Shown here: positions 27,698 to 37,725 of the stretch, piece by piece
How the letters are laid out: each line of letters begins with the position of its first letter
Position numbering within the stretch: the stretch's first letter is position 1
DNA from: Thaumasiovibrio sp043421945
Lineage (GTDB): Bacteria > Pseudomonadota > Gammaproteobacteria > Enterobacterales > Vibrionaceae
Assembly (NCBI GenBank): GCA_043421945.1
Contig: JBHOGO010000002.1
Coordinates: forward strand, 62,001 to 126,000
DNA: 64,000 nucleotides
Direction of reading: 5' to 3'
Notes under the pieces: generated by a model
What the model was told of the DNA's origin: nothing
The model's database searches: none
Seen by the model: only the letters and a program-made list of their open reading frames with translations
Made by a program: the position numbers and the translations under genes

Positions 27698-30600
27698 TTA
27701 AGCGAGTCTCAGTAACACCTGAACAGGATGCTTTAACTTCTGCTGATCCAAACGCTTCACTTGGCTACGACATGAATACCCCGTAATCATAGAGCGTTGG
27801 TGTTGTAATTCTTCTAGTCGAGGCTTCCAACTTAAGCCATAAATCTCTTTAGAGATTTCATACTTATCATTTTCATGCCCAAAAGTACCTGCCATACCAC
27901 AACAGCCAACAGGGACACTTTTCATCGACGCACCGAAGTAAGTGAATATTTCACCCCACTCTTTCTCCGCATTTGGCAACTTGGTTTTCTCAGTGCAATG
28001 AGCAAAAAGGTACCACGGCTGCTCTTCACGATCAGGGTAAGGCTGGCGCTCTTTGAGCACTGGCAACAACCATTCGTGAGCCAGCTGCACCGTAAACTCG
28101 CCTCTTTCATCACCCAGTACTTCCGCATACTCATCGCGATAGCACAGTACCAAAGCGGGATCCACGCCGACCATCGGTATACCTAATGAAGCGAGTTGCT
28201 GTAGAAAATCGGCTGAACTCTTCGCCGTTTTAGCAAACTCACGCAAGAAACCTTTAATATGCTGTGCCTTGCCGTTCGGTTTGAAAGGCACCAAGATAGG
28301 CTTCTTACCTAACTTCTCTGCAAGATAAACAAAGTCACTCACAACATCCGCATCATAGTAGCTTGTGAAAGGGTCTTGAACGATCAACACATAGTTTGAA
28401 CGCTCTTGCATTGAAAGCGCTTGTAACCACGTTAAATCAAACCTTGAAGCATGGTGTCCTTCTAAGCTAGACGCCAAAGTGGGGACAGATAATGCTGGAG
28501 TATCTCGATAACCAATGGTCTTTCGCACAATGACTTCAGACCACTTGTTGGTTGCCATCAAATTGACAAATTTTGGCGCCTTCGCCATCCAAGGCAAAAG
28601 TGTTTCAATATGAGCAACTAAATAATCTTTTGCTGGGCGCTGGTAGCGACTGTAATAGAGATTAATGAAGCGTGAACGAAAACTCGGTACATCCACTTTA
28701 ATAGGACATTGGCTTGCACATGCTTTACACGCAAGGCATCCCGCCATCGCTTCCATCACTTCGTGCGAGAAATCATACTCTTTACTGATATAGCTATTAC
28801 GTAAGCGCTCTACGAGTTGAACCAATGATGGCGAAGTTTCGACCACCTGCTTCTCGAGATCAAGCACATCAATATTTTGTTCCGAAAGCTGCCTCAACCA
28901 CTCCCTAACCAAACCTGCTCGCCCTTTTGGTGAGTGGCGACGGTCAGCATAGACCTTCATCGAAGGACACATTGGCGAACTGGTATCGTAGTTAAAGCAC
29001 AACCCATTGCCATTGCAGTTCATCGCCGCTGAATAGCTTTCACGTACTTCAATATCAATTTGGCGATCGTAGAATCCACGCTTAATCGCATCGACTTTCA
29101 CTAACTCAGCATTAGAATCGAGCGGTGTGCATATTTTTCCCGGGTTCATTTGGTTATGGGGATCAAATGCCGCTTTAATACGTCGCAACTCGGTAAATAA
29201 ATTATCACCAAAGAATGCAGGGCCATATTCAGAGCGGTAACCTTTACCGTGCTCCCCCCACATCAAACCACCGAACTTAGCGACTAAACTAACCACTTCA
29301 TCCGATAGCGTTTTCATCAGGCGTTCTTGCTCAGGGTCGCACATATCCAATGCCGGACGTACATGCAATACCCCTGCATCAACATGCCCAAACATCCCAT
29401 AATGAAGATTATGGCTATCTAAGAGTGCGCGAAACTCAACAATAAAGTCCGCCAAATTTTCTGGTGGTACGCAAGTATCTTCTGCAAACGGCAGTGGCTT
29501 AGCGTGCCCTTTCGTCGCGCCTAATAAGCCAACCGCTTTTTTACGCATGCCGTAAATCTTATTGATACCAGCAAGGTCATCACAAACTTGGAAACCAAGA
29601 ATACCGGCCTCTTCATTCTCAAGTAGGGTATTGATCTGCTGACACAAGGCATCTATGGCCGCTTTATTCTCTTCAAGATCTTGGCTAGCAAACTCAACAA
29701 TATTGATGCCTTGCAGATCCTTACCAGGTACATCCGTGATCAAGTCACTCACGGTATGCCAGACAATGTCTTCTTTGGCGAGATTCAACACCTTCGAATC
29801 AATGGTCTCTACTGATAAGGCGTTAGCTTCAACCATCATTGGCGCATTACGTAAGGCTGCGTCAAAGCTGTCATACTTAATATTCACCAAGGTGCGAGCT
29901 GTTGGGATAGGTGTGATATTCAGCTTTGCTTCTGTGATAAACGCCAGTGAACCTTCCGCACCACATAAAATACGGCTGATATCAAAAGTGTTTTTCTCCG
30001 GTAAATAAGCGTTCTTTAAATCGTATCCGGTCAAAAAACGATTTAGCGATGGAAATTTTCCTTCGATATCATTACGTTTCGTTCGACAAACATCTGAAGC
30101 AACCTTCAAAGCTTGTGCTGCTAACCCACCAGAGGCAATTCCTTCGGGAATAGGCGCGTCAATATCGTACTCCTCGGTATTAAGCACAGAGCCATCAGCG
30201 AGGATAGCTTGCAAAGCCAACACGTGGTCAGAGGTTTTACCGTATTTCAACGACCCTTGCCCAGAAGCATCGGTATTAATCATGCCCCCAATGGTCGCGC
30301 GATTACTGGTCGATAAGTCCGGAGAAAAGAAGAAGCCATGCGGACGAAGTGCATCATTAAGCTGATCTTTTATCACACCGGTTTCGACACGTACCCACCC
30401 TTCTTCAGGGTTCACCTCTAAAATACGATTCATATAACGCGATAAATCGACAACGATACCGGGGGTTAAAGACTGCCCATTCGTTCCTGTACCTCCCCCT
30501 CTTGCAGAGAAACTGACTTGAGGATACTTCGTAGCAAGCTTGCCAATAACGATGACGTCATCGGCGTGTCGAGGGAAAATAACAGCTTGGGGTAACTGTT

Positions 30601-30745
30601 GGTAGACACTGTTATCCGTTGCAACAGCTAAACGACTCGCATACGTCGCTTCACTCTCACCAGTAAAAGAAGTGTTATTTAAGTCATCGAGAAATCGCAG
30701 CACGGCATCATCTATGCTGGCCTGATAGGGGAGAACCGGTAACAT
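27698..30745 (-). CDS. ydiJ: FAD/Fe-S D-2-hydroxyglutarate dehydrogenase-type protein YdiJ
   Basis: 1,015 residues, the length of YdiJ. The N-terminal half is an FAD-linked oxidase (PCMH-type FAD site SARGGGTGTNGQS near 80, and the C-terminal FAD_oxidase part with GHVDAGVLHVRP). A ferredoxin-like 4Fe-4S motif follows (CLACKACASQCP, about 670), and a CCG-type domain ends the protein (CCGMAGTFGHE). E. coli YdiJ oxidises D-2-hydroxyglutarate, a by-product of SerA. The protein is probably cytosolic or membrane-associated, with electrons passed to a carrier or to quinone. Confidence 0.93.
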   Translation of the reverse strand: MLPVLPYQASIDDAVLRFLDDLNNTSFTGESEATYASRLAVATDNSVYQQLPQAVIFPRHADDVIVIGKLATKYPQVSFSARGGGTGTNGQSLTPGIVVDLSRYMNRILEVNPEEGWVRVETGVIKDQLNDALRPHGFFFSPDLSTSNRATIGGMINTDASGQGSLKYGKTSDHVLALQAILADGSVLNTEEYDIDAPIPEGIASGGLAAQALKVASDVCRTKRNDIEGKFPSLNRFLTGYDLKNAYLPEKNTFDISRILCGAEGSLAFITEAKLNITPIPTARTLVNIKYDSFDAALRNAPMMVEANALSVETIDSKVLNLAKEDIVWHTVSDLITDVPGKDLQGINIVEFASQDLEENKAAIDALCQQINTLLENEEAGILGFQVCDDLAGINKIYGMRKKAVGLLGATKGHAKPLPFAEDTCVPPENLADFIVEFRALLDSHNLHYGMFGHVDAGVLHVRPALDMCDPEQERLMKTLSDEVVSLVAKFGGLMWGEHGKGYRSEYGPAFFGDNLFTELRRIKAAFDPHNQMNPGKICTPLDSNAELVKVDAIKRGFYDRQIDIEVRESYSAAMNCNGNGLCFNYDTSSPMCPSMKVYADRRHSPKGRAGLVREWLRQLSEQNIDVLDLEKQVVETSPSLVQLVERLRNSYISKEYDFSHEVMEAMAGCLACKACASQCPIKVDVPSFRSRFINLYYSRYQRPAKDYLVAHIETLLPWMAKAPKFVNLMATNKWSEVIVRKTIGYRDTPALSVPTLASSLEGHHASRFDLTWLQALSMQERSNYVLIVQDPFTSYYDADVVSDFVYLAEKLGKKPILVPFKPNGKAQHIKGFLREFAKTAKSSADFLQQLASLGIPMVGVDPALVLCYRDEYAEVLGDERGEFTVQLAHEWLLPVLKERQPYPDREEQPWYLFAHCTEKTKLPNAEKEWGEIFTYFGASMKSVPVGCCGMAGTFGHENDKYEISKEIYGLSWKPRLEELQHQRSMITGYSCRSQVKRLDQQKLKHPVQVLLRLA

Positions 30746-31316
30746 CGCTATCCTTTATGTTCTTATGCCATCCACTGGCACTTATTGATCAAATTCACAT
30801 TGCTACAATAAATTTACCCTAATCCCTGCTCAGAAACAAAAAAACCAAGCAGCACTATGCCCCCATGATCAATATGAACGGGAACTAAAAACAGTAACAA
30901 GCCTCTATACCCATACACTTTCACCAGCACACCATCGAAAAACGTTAAAACGACAGAGAGCTCAAAGAAAGGCCAATTTGATACGCTAATGCTCAGCATC
31001 TGGAATATTAACCATTAACACTGATATTTACGCTTCGAAATACTGAGTTATAACTCTAATATTTAGACACACTTTTCTCATACTTTTTCATGCCTCACAC
31101 TATTTTCTTACCGTATAAAAATCACTTGCACACCAACTCAAAACCACATTGCAACATTCGCAACACTTCAGCACACAAAACTGACCTGATTGATGATGAT
31201 ATCAACAAGCTTGTACTGGTCTGAGTTCTAATAAAAGTTCAACTTCTTACACTTTAGCCAACTTATCGCCGCATAGAACGGTGATTTCACCACACATTAA
31301 GTCAATAAGAAGCACT
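30746..31316. promoter_or_regulatory. ydiJ/fadL divergent region
   Basis: About 570 bp, AT-rich. It holds a FadR-like operator near the fadL end. A small minus-strand open frame at 30814-30999 has no ribosome binding site or recognisable features and is not called. Confidence 0.4.
31214..31229 (+). promoter_or_regulatory. FadR-like operator upstream of fadL
   Basis: TACTGGTCTGAGTTCT closely follows the FadR consensus (a CTGGTCnGA core with a T-rich right arm). It lies about 90 bp before the fadL start. In enterics and vibrios FadR controls fadL and releases it on long-chain acyl-CoA. The match was made by eye. Confidence 0.45.
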
Positions 31317-32564
31317 ATGAATAATAAGCGTCTGTTAACTCGTGCCGTTATCGCAGCTCTTGCGGTAAGCTCTTCATCAGCTTTTGCTGCTGGTTTCCAA
31401 CTCAATTCGCAATCAGCGACAGGCCTTGGCCGCGCGTTCGCAGGCGACGCTGTGATCGCTGATAATGCATCTGCCATTGCTCGTAACCCAGCCTCTGCTG
31501 CACTATTCAAGCAATCAGAAATGTCACTTGGTTTTACGGTTATTGATACTGATGTGAATGTGACTGATATCAGTTGCGAAGGTGGTTTGGTCAATGTCTG
31601 TCCTACGGGAGGAAAACTATCAAATCAAAACGACATTGGCAGCACAGCATTCGTTCCTAACTTCTACTTCGTATCGCCTGTCAATGAGCAGTGGGCTTGG
31701 GGTGTTAACGCCTACTCAAACTTCGGAACGGGTACTGAGTTTTCGGACGATTTCGAAGTTTCGCTACTCGGTGGGAAAACTGATGTAATGAGCATGAACC
31801 TAGGTTTCATTGGTTCATACCGTCTAAACGACAACTGGAGTTTTGGTGCAGGTCTTGACATCATTTACGGCAAAGGTGAATTACGCCGTAATGGTAGTGG
31901 TCGCTTCCCTATTCCTGAAGTAGCGCTATCTGCAGATGCAGAAGGCTTTGCTCTTGGCTGGAATGTCGGTGTCGTTTATGAAGTTAATGACAATCATCGT
32001 TTTGGTCTTAGCTACCGCTATAGCCCAACGATCAACGCTAAAGGCGATGTAATTTATAAAGATAACTTACATTCTGATGATACATTACATGTAGCGCTTC
32101 CTGATTTGGTTGAATTTTCTGGCTATCACAAACTAAATAATCAATTTGCTGCCCACTATAGCCTTCAATGGGTTGGTTGGAGTGCCTTTGAAGAGGTTAG
32201 TTCTGACGGTCATGGTTCACTAAAAAGTTACGACTGGAAAGATGCTGGCCACGTTTCCGTAGGTGGTACTTATTACATGAACGACAATTGGACGCTACGC
32301 GCAGGCTACATGTATGACATTAGTGCTGTTGATGAAATATCTTCAATGTCGATCCCTGATTCAGATCGTCAATGGTACTCAGCAGGTGCAACCTTCCACC
32401 TAAACAGCCAATCTAACATCGACTTCGGTGTGACGATGCTACGTGGAAAAAACGAAACCGTTAACGAAGAGGCCATTGAAGGTATGCCTGGTCTAGGCGT
32501 TGTCACCGCCACCACCCGCGCTGACGCAATGATGTTTGGCCTACAATACAGCCGTAAATTCTAA
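31317..32564 (+). CDS. fadL: FadL-family long-chain fatty acid outer-membrane transporter
   Basis: 415 residues from ATG 31317. A signal peptide ends in SAFAAG. The mature N-terminus FQLNSQSATGLGRAFAGDA forms the FadL hatch, and NPASAALF is the family's NPA signature. The barrel ends in aromatic QYSRKF, suited to BAM insertion. It takes up long-chain fatty acids by lateral diffusion. An in-frame start at 31281 would extend the signal peptide unnaturally. It is monocistronic with a terminator. Confidence 0.93.
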   Translation: MNNKRLLTRAVIAALAVSSSSAFAAGFQLNSQSATGLGRAFAGDAVIADNASAIARNPASAALFKQSEMSLGFTVIDTDVNVTDISCEGGLVNVCPTGGKLSNQNDIGSTAFVPNFYFVSPVNEQWAWGVNAYSNFGTGTEFSDDFEVSLLGGKTDVMSMNLGFIGSYRLNDNWSFGAGLDIIYGKGELRRNGSGRFPIPEVALSADAEGFALGWNVGVVYEVNDNHRFGLSYRYSPTINAKGDVIYKDNLHSDDTLHVALPDLVEFSGYHKLNNQFAAHYSLQWVGWSAFEEVSSDGHGSLKSYDWKDAGHVSVGGTYYMNDNWTLRAGYMYDISAVDEISSMSIPDSDRQWYSAGATFHLNSQSNIDFGVTMLRGKNETVNEEAIEGMPGLGVVTATTRADAMMFGLQYSRKF

Positions 32565-32605
32565 TCACGTTTTATAGCACAATTGCTTAACGTTACGTGA
32601 GAAAC

Positions 32606-32646
32606 AAATAGCCCGCCAATGTTCACACATTCGCGGGCTATTTTGT
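32606..32646 (+). terminator. fadL terminator
   Basis: An 11-bp stem AAATAGCCCGC/GCGGGCTATTT (32606-32616 and 32633-32643) with a 16-base loop, followed by TTGTATTTT. It is also positioned to stop the convergent DUF2947-like gene, though its T run on that strand is weaker. Confidence 0.85.
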
Positions 32647-32682
32647 ATTTTGGACTTTATAAAGCTTAAGAAGTCAGTAACG

Positions 32683-33159
32683 TTATGCTTCCTTCTTACC
32701 TAGCTTCACATTGCCTTCTGAATCAAACCACAGTACTTCTTTCTTACGACGACCGAGTAATATTGGGCCATCGTCAAAGAAAAGGAAATTCTTCCACGCC
32801 TGCTTGAAAACACCCCATGTCGTTTCAATAACATTGTACTTTTCGTAGCAGAAATAGACGGTGGTGTTATCTTCCCACTGAATGAGCTCTGTCACTGCAA
32901 GAGGTAACTCAGGATCATCGCCATCCCACTCATTTTGCCATGTACACGTCTCTAACCACGTGCTCTCTTGAGCGGCCCAATCTCCACTCTCAAAATGGTC
33001 TGCATCAGGACTCATGGCACTAACATATTCACGCCACAATTGTGATGAACGGGCTTGAGTTAAAGGTTTGATCCCAGCAAGCAGTGTTTCACTCAACGGC
33101 ATAGAAGCATGAGTGAAAATCCACTTTCGAGGGTATCCATCTAAAGGCTGGTAATTCAT
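32683..33159 (-). CDS. DUF2947-family protein
   Basis: 158 residues, soluble, rich in Trp and acidic residues, starting MNYQPLDGYPRKWIFTH. I recognise the N-terminus and length as the DUF2947 family found mainly in Vibrio and relatives; its function is unknown. Conserved-looking segments are RKKEVLWFDSEGNVKL at the C-terminus and CYEKYNVIETTW. It is monocistronic and convergent with fadL. Confidence 0.7.
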   Translation of the reverse strand: MNYQPLDGYPRKWIFTHASMPLSETLLAGIKPLTQARSSQLWREYVSAMSPDADHFESGDWAAQESTWLETCTWQNEWDGDDPELPLAVTELIQWEDNTTVYFCYEKYNVIETTWGVFKQAWKNFLFFDDGPILLGRRKKEVLWFDSEGNVKLGKKEA

Positions 33160-34080
33160 ATCGGGCTCTTACAATACAATATCCCTCTATTGTAACGTAG
33201 CGAGCCACGAAACATAGCCTTTATCACCTCTGTGAACTAACTCTTACGCAAAATAAAATAATCAACCAGAGCGATGCACCATTCGAGTGCTAATGATTGT
33301 TATCACTCTCAGAATCACCGTAGTAACAGAGCAGTGAAGTAAGGAATAGATCTAGGGTCTAGATGTGAGACATCAATTTAACCCATGCTTATAAGATATA
33401 TACAAAAAGCCTTCAGCGTTAAGAATTAATGCATAGAAAAGGTGCATACATCAACTGAATTGTAATGCATCGCTTCGATACATAGTTATGGTGCTTAGCT
33501 GTAATAGATTAAGTACAAGCGATAGGGAGAAGAATTGTTTAAAACTTAACAAAAAAGTATCCGCTCAGGCTAGCAATTGAAATTCATACACCTAAATTGA
33601 GCCATTGCTCACGTTTTAGCGAATTCAGTTCAAATAGCTTTTGTCAGTGACCTGATGTATCAAGGGGCACTGTGATTGATATCTAAGTGATTCAATACCT
33701 TATCATGCACAGTTATGAATCAAGCATGCATCATAAGTGTGCACAGCTATACGCTCGCCAATATATGCGATAGTGACTCGCTCTACAATTCTCTAAGACT
33801 ACGATATATATAACTATAACCATAATGCGAGCATGTAAATTTCTTTGAGGCATGCCTAACCCAAAAAAAAAAACACTTTTCCTAAGGGGCATAATGGTAT
33901 AGGTGTAAACCATTTCAGTTCATTAAGTGTAAAAAAGAAACATTTACAGCAACAAAAACCAAAAATAACACCCCTTCAAGTTTAATACCCTAAATTAAAC
34001 AGAGATACAGAATACCTAAAATTGCAAAAATTATAACTGTGCAATCACCAACCCATAAATCACAGTAATACTTGCACAAC
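33160..34080. other. long AT-rich intergenic region
   Basis: About 900 bp without a convincing gene. A minus-strand frame at 33731-33913 lacks supporting signals. TGCACCATTCGAGTGC (33275-33290) resembles an NtrC site in half-site and spacing, but lies about 800 bp before the sigma-54-type promoter. Several short A runs occur. A small RNA here cannot be excluded. Confidence 0.3.
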
Positions 34081-34096
34081 TGGCACATCACTTGCT
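34081..34096 (+). promoter_or_regulatory. sigma-54 promoter of aapJQMP-1
   Basis: TGGCACATCACTTGCT matches the -24/-12 consensus TGGCAC-N5-TTGCW at every defined position. It lies about 190 bp before aapJ, predicting a start near 34108 and a leader of about 175 nt. Sigma-54 control fits nitrogen-regulated amino-acid uptake. Confidence 0.75.
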
Positions 34097-34284
34097 GAAT
34101 ACCAATCGCGCTTTAGAATCAAATCTGGATAGTGCGTACTAACGTGACGTTTTGAAATATCTTTCTATACTCATGATGTTAATAACTTGTTAGTGAGCAT
34201 ATTTCGTTGGCGATTAATAAGTTATCACGCAACTACAACTAAAGACCCTTTTGGGGATAAAAGCTAAAGATAAGGAATCATCAA

Positions 34285-35313
34285 ATGGCGAAACAAGTAA
34301 AAGCTGTACTTACAACGCTTGCTGCTGCAGCAGCATTGTACTCCGCTTCCAGTGTCGCGGCCGATGGCACCTTCGATAAGGTGATGAAGCAAGGTTATGT
34401 TCAGTGTGGTGTAAGTACTGGCCTACCTGGCTTTTCTAACCCTAACTCGAAAGGTGAATGGGAAGGGCTCGACGTTGAATTTTGTCAAGCGGTAGCAGCG
34501 GCAACACTCGGTGATAAAACAAAAGTAAAATATATCCCGTTAACAGCAAAAGAGCGCTTCACAGCTCTTCAATCTGGCGAGATAGATATACTGTCGAGAA
34601 ATACAACATGGACTCTACAGCGTGATACAGCCCTCGGCCTTAACTTTGCTGGTGTAAACTACTATGACGGCCAAGGCTTTATGGTTAAAAAAGAGCTGGG
34701 TGTAACCAGTGCAAGTGAGTTAGATGGCGCTGCAGTTTGCGTTCAATCAGGAACGACCACTGAACTTAACCTAGCTGATTATTTCCGTACCACGGGTATG
34801 GAGTACGAACCCGTTGTCTTTGATACTGCAGCACAAACCTCAAAAGGCTTCGATGCAGGTCGTTGTGACGTACTGACCACGGACCAATCTGGTCTTTATG
34901 CGCTGCGTTTAACGCTAAGCGACCCATCTTCTGCCATGGTACTGCCTGAAGTTATTTCAAAAGAGCCACTTGGCCCAGTGGTACGTCAAGGCGATGACCA
35001 GTGGTTCAACATTGTGAAATGGTCACTTACAGCAATGGTTGCTGGTGAAGAGTTTGGTGTGACCTCAGCAAATGTTGATGAAATGAAATCCTCTAAAAAC
35101 CCTGACATTACTCGCCTACTGGGTGTTGATGGACCTGGGGGTAAAGGCTTAGGCATTCGTGATGACTGGGGCTACCAAATCATTAAACAAGTCGGTAACT
35201 ACGGCGAAAGCTTTGATCGCACAGTAGGTTCAGGCTCACCTCTAGACATCAGTCGTGGTTTAAACGCGCTTTGGAATGATGGCGGCATCTTATTCGCTCC
35301 ACCAATTCGCTAA
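34285..35313 (+). CDS. aapJ: general L-amino-acid ABC transporter, substrate-binding protein (copy 1)
   Basis: 342 residues with a Sec signal peptide (MAKQVKAVLTTLAAAAALYSASSVAA) and a family 3 periplasmic binding fold: GVSTGLPGFSN, GLDVEFCQAVAAA, LTAKERFTALQSGEIDILSRNTTWT. Family members bind a broad range of L-amino acids and hand them to AapQM. AAGGAA precedes the ATG. It is first in an operon with aapQMP and highly similar to the binding protein at 41873-42916. Confidence 0.93.
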   Translation: MAKQVKAVLTTLAAAAALYSASSVAADGTFDKVMKQGYVQCGVSTGLPGFSNPNSKGEWEGLDVEFCQAVAAATLGDKTKVKYIPLTAKERFTALQSGEIDILSRNTTWTLQRDTALGLNFAGVNYYDGQGFMVKKELGVTSASELDGAAVCVQSGTTTELNLADYFRTTGMEYEPVVFDTAAQTSKGFDAGRCDVLTTDQSGLYALRLTLSDPSSAMVLPEVISKEPLGPVVRQGDDQWFNIVKWSLTAMVAGEEFGVTSANVDEMKSSKNPDITRLLGVDGPGGKGLGIRDDWGYQIIKQVGNYGESFDRTVGSGSPLDISRGLNALWNDGGILFAPPIR

Positions 35314-35330
35314 TCACTTAACTGAACTTT

Positions 35331-35352
35331 GGGTAGTACGATCGTACTACCC
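35331..35352 (+). promoter_or_regulatory. 22-bp perfect palindrome between aapJ and aapQ
   Basis: GGGTAGTACGATCGTACTACCC is its own reverse complement. It lies 17 bp after the aapJ stop and 35 bp before aapQ. As RNA it makes a strong hairpin without a full T run. This is typical of structures that stabilise the binding-protein message or partly attenuate, so that the binding protein is made in excess over the membrane subunits. Confidence 0.75.
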
Positions 35353-35387
35353 ACTTTATATAATAATAAGGGATCTGAGGTTGTTGT

Positions 35388-36602
35388 ATGGCTCCTAAAA
35401 CACCAAACACTCTCTCCACACCGGATGTTGAAGCTGCGCCAAAAAAAGCGCAAAACTTACTTTATAACCCTGTATTTCGGGCAGTCGTCTTTCAGATTAT
35501 CGTTATTTCCGGGTTACTTTTCTTCTTTTATACCATTGTAAACAATGCGCTGAGCAATCTCGACGCACGTGGTATTGCTACTGGGTTTGACTTTCTAAAA
35601 CAGGAAGCTGGATTTGGTATTTCACTCTCTCTCATTGACTACAATGAAACACACTCTTACGGCAGAACATTTTTTGTCGGCCTAATCAATACTGCACTGG
35701 TTTCAGTGATAGGTATCTTTTTTGCTACTATTCTCGGCTTTACCATGGGGGTTGCGCGTCTCTCTTCTAACTGGTTAGTGAGCCGTATAGCCGCTGTCTA
35801 TATTGAGACGTTTCGAAATATCCCATTGCTACTGCAGATCTTTTTTTGGTATTTCGCAGTGCTACAAGCGCTCCCTTCACCTCGTCAAAGCATGAGTTTA
35901 GGTGAGGCCATTTTTCTCAATGTCCGTGGTCTTTACCTCCCAGGACCGATATTTGAGCAAGGCTCAGGCTTTATCTTTGCAGGACTCATTCTTGCCATTA
36001 TTTTCAGTTTTGCCTACCGATATTGGGCGCATAACAAACAAAAATTAACTGGCCAACCATCACCCGTATTTCTAGTTTCAATGGGTGCACTGATTATCCT
36101 ACCACTTATTGGCTATTTCATCGGTGGACAACCTGTCTCTATTGAATACCCTGCCCTTAAGGGATTTAACTTTCGTGGTGGTATTACCATTTTGCCTGAG
36201 CTTGCTGCATTAGCGCTGGCATTAACCATCTACACCGCATCATTTATTGCTGAGATTGTTCGTTCAGGTATTAATGCAGTTAGCCATGGACAAACAGAAG
36301 CCGCGATGGCTCTTGGATTACCAAGAAATCGAACCCTCAGCTTGGTGGTTATTCCTCAAGCACTAAGGATTATTATTCCGCCTTTAACGAGCCAGTACCT
36401 GAACTTAACCAAGAACTCATCCCTCGCTATGGCGATAGGTTACCCCGATCTTGTCTCCGTGTTTTCCGGTACTACCCTCAACCAAACAGGACAAGCTATC
36501 GAAATTATTGCGATGACAATGGCGGTTTACCTCACATTAAGCCTTTTGACATCACTACTAATGAATATCTACAACAGAAAAGTGGCGCTGGTGGAGCGAT
36601 AA
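35388..36602 (+). CDS. aapQ: general L-amino-acid ABC transporter permease AapQ (copy 1)
   Basis: 404 residues, a polar amino-acid permease (HisMQ family) with an extended N-terminus and about eight membrane segments. The inner-membrane coupling loop reads EAAMALGLPRNRTLSLVVIPQALRIIIPP, split by its conserved glycine. It pairs with AapM to form the channel. GAGG precedes the ATG. It ends one base before aapM. Confidence 0.93.
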   Translation: MAPKTPNTLSTPDVEAAPKKAQNLLYNPVFRAVVFQIIVISGLLFFFYTIVNNALSNLDARGIATGFDFLKQEAGFGISLSLIDYNETHSYGRTFFVGLINTALVSVIGIFFATILGFTMGVARLSSNWLVSRIAAVYIETFRNIPLLLQIFFWYFAVLQALPSPRQSMSLGEAIFLNVRGLYLPGPIFEQGSGFIFAGLILAIIFSFAYRYWAHNKQKLTGQPSPVFLVSMGALIILPLIGYFIGGQPVSIEYPALKGFNFRGGITILPELAALALALTIYTASFIAEIVRSGINAVSHGQTEAAMALGLPRNRTLSLVVIPQALRIIIPPLTSQYLNLTKNSSLAMAIGYPDLVSVFSGTTLNQTGQAIEIIAMTMAVYLTLSLLTSLLMNIYNRKVALVER

Positions 36603-36603
36603 A

Positions 36604-37701
36604 ATGAGTACACATAAATTTTTACCCGATTTACCGCCACCCGTGAATACTACAGGTCTTGTGGGCTGGTTAAAGAAAAACCTATTTTCAACACCGTTAA
36701 ACTCTGTCATCTCCCTTGTCCTTGGCTACTTTGCCTTTATCGGATTATGGAACATTATCGACTGGACAATCATTAAAGCTGACTGGGTAGGTGAAACACG
36801 TGATGCCTGCAGTAGAGAAGGTGCATGTTGGGTCTTTATCGAAGTAAGATTCCAACAGTTCATGTTTGGCTTTTACCCTACAGAAGAGCTTTGGCGTCCT
36901 CAACTCTTCTACGCAACGCTCGCTATTTTTATTACCGCCTTAGCGATTGAGAAAACACCCGGTAGAAAATGGATCTGGTTATTCTTCGTCAATATCTACC
37001 CTTTCCTTGCTGCTGGTTTACTTTATGGTGGGTTTCTTGGCTTAGAAGTTGTTGATACGCATCTATGGGGTGGACTACTTGTCACGCTCGTGATTGCCAT
37101 CGTCGGTATCGTCGTCTCACTGCCTATTGGTGTTGTGCTAGCGTTAGGGCGCCGCTCTGATATGCCAATCATCCGTAGTATCTGTACCATTTACATCGAA
37201 TTTTGGCGCGGTGTTCCGCTCATCACTGTCCTGTTTATGGCCTCAGTGATGCTGCCATTGTTCCTCAATGCCGAAGCTGAAACAGATAAACTAATACGTG
37301 CACTCATTGGTGTTGTACTGTTTAGTGCTGCCTACATGGCAGAGGTCATTCGAGGTGGGTTACAAGCGATACCAAAAGGCCAATACGAAGCGGCTGATGC
37401 ACTTGGGCTCACGTACTGGAAAAAAATGGGGCTCATCATTTTGCCTCAAGCTCTTAAAATCACTATCCCTTCTATCGTTAATACCTTCATCGGTTTATTC
37501 AAGGACACCAGTCTAGTACTCATCATCGGGATGTTTGATGTACTAGGCATCGGTCAAGCAGCAAATACCGACCCTGAATGGCTAGGGTTTGCAACAGAAA
37601 GCTATATCTTCGTTGCATTCGTATTCTGGATATTCTGCTTTACGATGTCTCGATACAGTATTTATTTAGAGAACAAACTACACACCGGACACAAACGTTA
37701 A
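36604..37701 (+). CDS. aapM: general L-amino-acid ABC transporter permease AapM (copy 1)
   Basis: 365 residues, second HisMQ-type permease. The EAA loop reads YEAADALGLTYWKKMGLIILPQAL. A periplasmic insertion with two close cysteines (DACSREGACW) is shared with its paralogue (DCSSTGACW in copy 2) and could form a disulfide. It starts one base after aapQ, so the two are translationally coupled. Confidence 0.93.
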   Translation: MSTHKFLPDLPPPVNTTGLVGWLKKNLFSTPLNSVISLVLGYFAFIGLWNIIDWTIIKADWVGETRDACSREGACWVFIEVRFQQFMFGFYPTEELWRPQLFYATLAIFITALAIEKTPGRKWIWLFFVNIYPFLAAGLLYGGFLGLEVVDTHLWGGLLVTLVIAIVGIVVSLPIGVVLALGRRSDMPIIRSICTIYIEFWRGVPLITVLFMASVMLPLFLNAEAETDKLIRALIGVVLFSAAYMAEVIRGGLQAIPKGQYEAADALGLTYWKKMGLIILPQALKITIPSIVNTFIGLFKDTSLVLIIGMFDVLGIGQAANTDPEWLGFATESYIFVAFVFWIFCFTMSRYSIYLENKLHTGHKR

Positions 37702-37725
37702 TCGGCATTCAAAAAGGAAACCACT

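Noticed and set aside
30814..30999. Minus-strand 61-residue hydrophobic frame
   Set aside because: No ribosome binding site or terminator, and it lies in the fadL/ydiJ promoter region.
33275..33290. NtrC-like site GCACCATTCGAGTGC
   Set aside because: Half-site spacing fits, but it is about 800 bp from the sigma-54 promoter and isolated; kept only as a note on the intergenic region.
33286..33306. Fur-box-like TAATGATTGTTATCA
   Set aside because: Only one half matches well, and no iron-related gene is adjacent.
33731..33913. Minus-strand 60-residue frame
   Set aside because: AT-rich with a poly-A tract inside, no ribosome binding site, no recognisable protein features.
35329..35541. Plus-strand 70-residue frame across the aapJ-aapQ junction
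   Set aside because: It runs through the palindrome and overlaps aapQ in a different frame; aapQ has the ribosome binding site and family motifs.
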